Assembly: GCA_031412355.1 (NCBI GenBank)
Contig: JANOCR010000029.1
Location: 1 to 15,630, forward strand
DNA: 15,630 nucleotides
Origin: JAENVT01 sp031412355
Lineage (GTDB): Bacteria > Actinomycetota > Acidimicrobiia > Acidimicrobiales > Ilumatobacteraceae
Direction: 5' to 3'
Part shown: piece by piece, positions 15,004 to 15,630 of the stretch
How the letters are laid out: each line of letters opens with the position of its first letter
Numbering within the stretch: the stretch's first letter is position 1
Notes under the pieces: model-generated
The model's database searches: none
Told to the model about the DNA's origin: nothing
Seen by the model: the letters and a program-made list of their open reading frames with translations, nothing else
Translations under genes and position numbers: made by a program

Positions 15004-15113
15004 CACCGACCATGCCACACATCGATGCCGTGCAACGCCATGGTGCCTCCGTGGAGCTTGAACACTCGCTGCATCGGGAATGATCCTTGATACTGCACAT
15101 TGGGAGGCCCGAG
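15004..15113. promoter_or_regulatory. Divergent intergenic region of two small genes
   Basis: These 110 bases separate the starts of the small conserved gene (-) and the 141-residue gene (+), so promoters for both are expected here. On the + strand TTGAAC at 15058-15063 could serve as a -35 element, but the hexamer at normal spacing (TGATCC) is a poor -10. No operator or riboswitch was recognised. Confidence 0.3.
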
Positions 15114-15539
15114 ATGGTGGCAAAGAAATCGAAAGCAACATTGCTGGCCGGCGCTCTGGCCGTCGCCCAAAAGGTTCTTGCCAACGAGGAGGTTCGGCGC
15201 CGGCTGGCCGAGGCGCCCCGGGGAGTCATCGACTGGGCCACCAAGAAGCGAGCCGAGCGCCGCGCCAAGGGCCACGGACGTTTCGACCCCACGGCGCGCT
15301 TCGGTCAGAAAGGTCTCGAGCGGCGCGTCGAGTCGATCGCCGAAACGCTGGCGCTCGCATTCCCGTCCGCAGATGATCCGGGTCGAGAAGAACTGACGCA
15401 GGCCATCGTCCGGCTACGTCTTGCGTTGGCCGTCGCCAAGCCCTTGCCGCTCGTGAGACGCAGGCAAGCCCACCTCCGCATCGACAAGGAACTCGACGTG
15501 CTCGAGTCGGCGCTCGTCGACGCGGTCCTCCCCAAGTAG
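15114..15539 (+). CDS. Hypothetical protein, basic and helical, 141 residues
   Basis: The function is not recognised. The protein is small, strongly basic and apparently all-helical. 'KATLLAGALAVAQKVLANEEVRRRLAEAP' makes a first helix pair with a weakly hydrophobic face. A Lys/Arg-rich middle follows ('KKRAERRAKGHGRFDP', about 44-59). Then comes an amphipathic half with 'RRVESIAETLALAF', 'RLRLALAVAKPLP' and 'LDVLESALVDAVLPK'. There is no signal peptide and no Cys. ATG 15114 is supported by GGGAGG at 15102-15107 with a 6-base spacer; an in-frame TTG at 15087 is less likely. It could bind nucleic acid or associate with a membrane surface; the sequence does not decide. Confidence 0.7.
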   Translation: MVAKKSKATLLAGALAVAQKVLANEEVRRRLAEAPRGVIDWATKKRAERRAKGHGRFDPTARFGQKGLERRVESIAETLALAFPSADDPGREELTQAIVRLRLALAVAKPLPLVRRRQAHLRIDKELDVLESALVDAVLPK

Positions 15540-15546
15540 CGCCCAA

Positions 15547-15630
15547 TCAGTCGTGCGACTCCAGGCGCATCGAGGTGGCTACCTGCAACCTGAACCGACC
15601 ACGACCGGTGCGTTCCAGGCGCACCGGCGC
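15547..15630 (-). CDS. Likely C-terminal tail of a gene running off the right edge
   Basis: The minus strand is open from the window edge to TGA at 15547-15549, giving 27 residues that end in 'RFRLQVATSMRLESHD'. Codon third positions are mostly G or C, as in real genes here, and the segment reads like alternating beta-strand residues. It would converge with the 141-residue gene, leaving 7 bases between stops, a spacing like that of the lipoprotein/HNH pair. The piece is too short to name or to exclude chance. Confidence 0.4.
   Translation of the reverse strand, partial: APVRLERTGRGRFRLQVATSMRLESHD

Overview
The window is high-GC DNA with densely packed genes on both strands. It looks chromosomal and comes from an actinobacterium. 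The support is a DUF222/13E12-type HNH endonuclease behind an actinobacterial LexA (SOS) box, a secreted lipoprotein with a Thr/Pro linker, GTG and TTG starts, and a small 'FRDARGPMGFNQRQAAGKF'-type protein typical of actinobacteria. Acidimicrobiia (Ilumatobacter-like) is my best guess from style; it is an inference without marker-gene support. I see no rRNA, tRNA, insertion sequence, integrase, CRISPR array or origin, and no gene-free stretch longer than about 140 bases.

Layout. (1) Positions 1-2973, + strand: the tail of an isochorismatase-like cysteine hydrolase, a class-V PLP enzyme of the isopenicillin-N-epimerase type, and a predicted lipoprotein. (2) 2982-4250, - strand: the DUF222-HNH endonuclease with a palindromic SOS box just upstream. 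(3) 4273-5647: a divergent pair, an FMN nitroreductase (-) and a MerB-like protein (+), sharing a 64-bp intergenic region in which both leaders carry the same 8-mer. (4) 5705-7102, +: an ADP-ribosylglycohydrolase fused to a Cys-based phosphatase, followed by a 13-bp perfect inverted repeat that probably stops transcription from both sides. (5) 7205-8914, -: a two-gene unit, a beta-hydroxyacid dehydrogenase then an EctD-like Fe(II)/2-oxoglutarate oxygenase. (6) 8987-10264, +: a stand-alone GH144-type glycoamylase-domain protein, visibly lower in GC than its neighbours. (7) 10245-13628, -: a TM0106-type protein (RecB-like Fe-S nuclease + RNase H-like exonuclease + UPF1-like SF1 helicase) broken by one in-frame TAA in place of a probable Tyr codon. 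(8) 13705 to the end: a Trp-rich unknown protein, a small conserved actinobacterial protein, a divergent 141-aa unknown, and the likely tail of one more gene at the right edge.

No single multigene system spans the window. The best leads are the single-codon lesion in the helicase-nuclease, the SOS box on the HNH gene (which also has an atypical HNH Asn position), the de-ADP-ribosylation/phosphatase fusion, and the MerB-like protein with no mercury operon around it. Start positions were chosen by eye from homology and ribosome-binding sites. Family calls rest on recalled motifs, not on searches.
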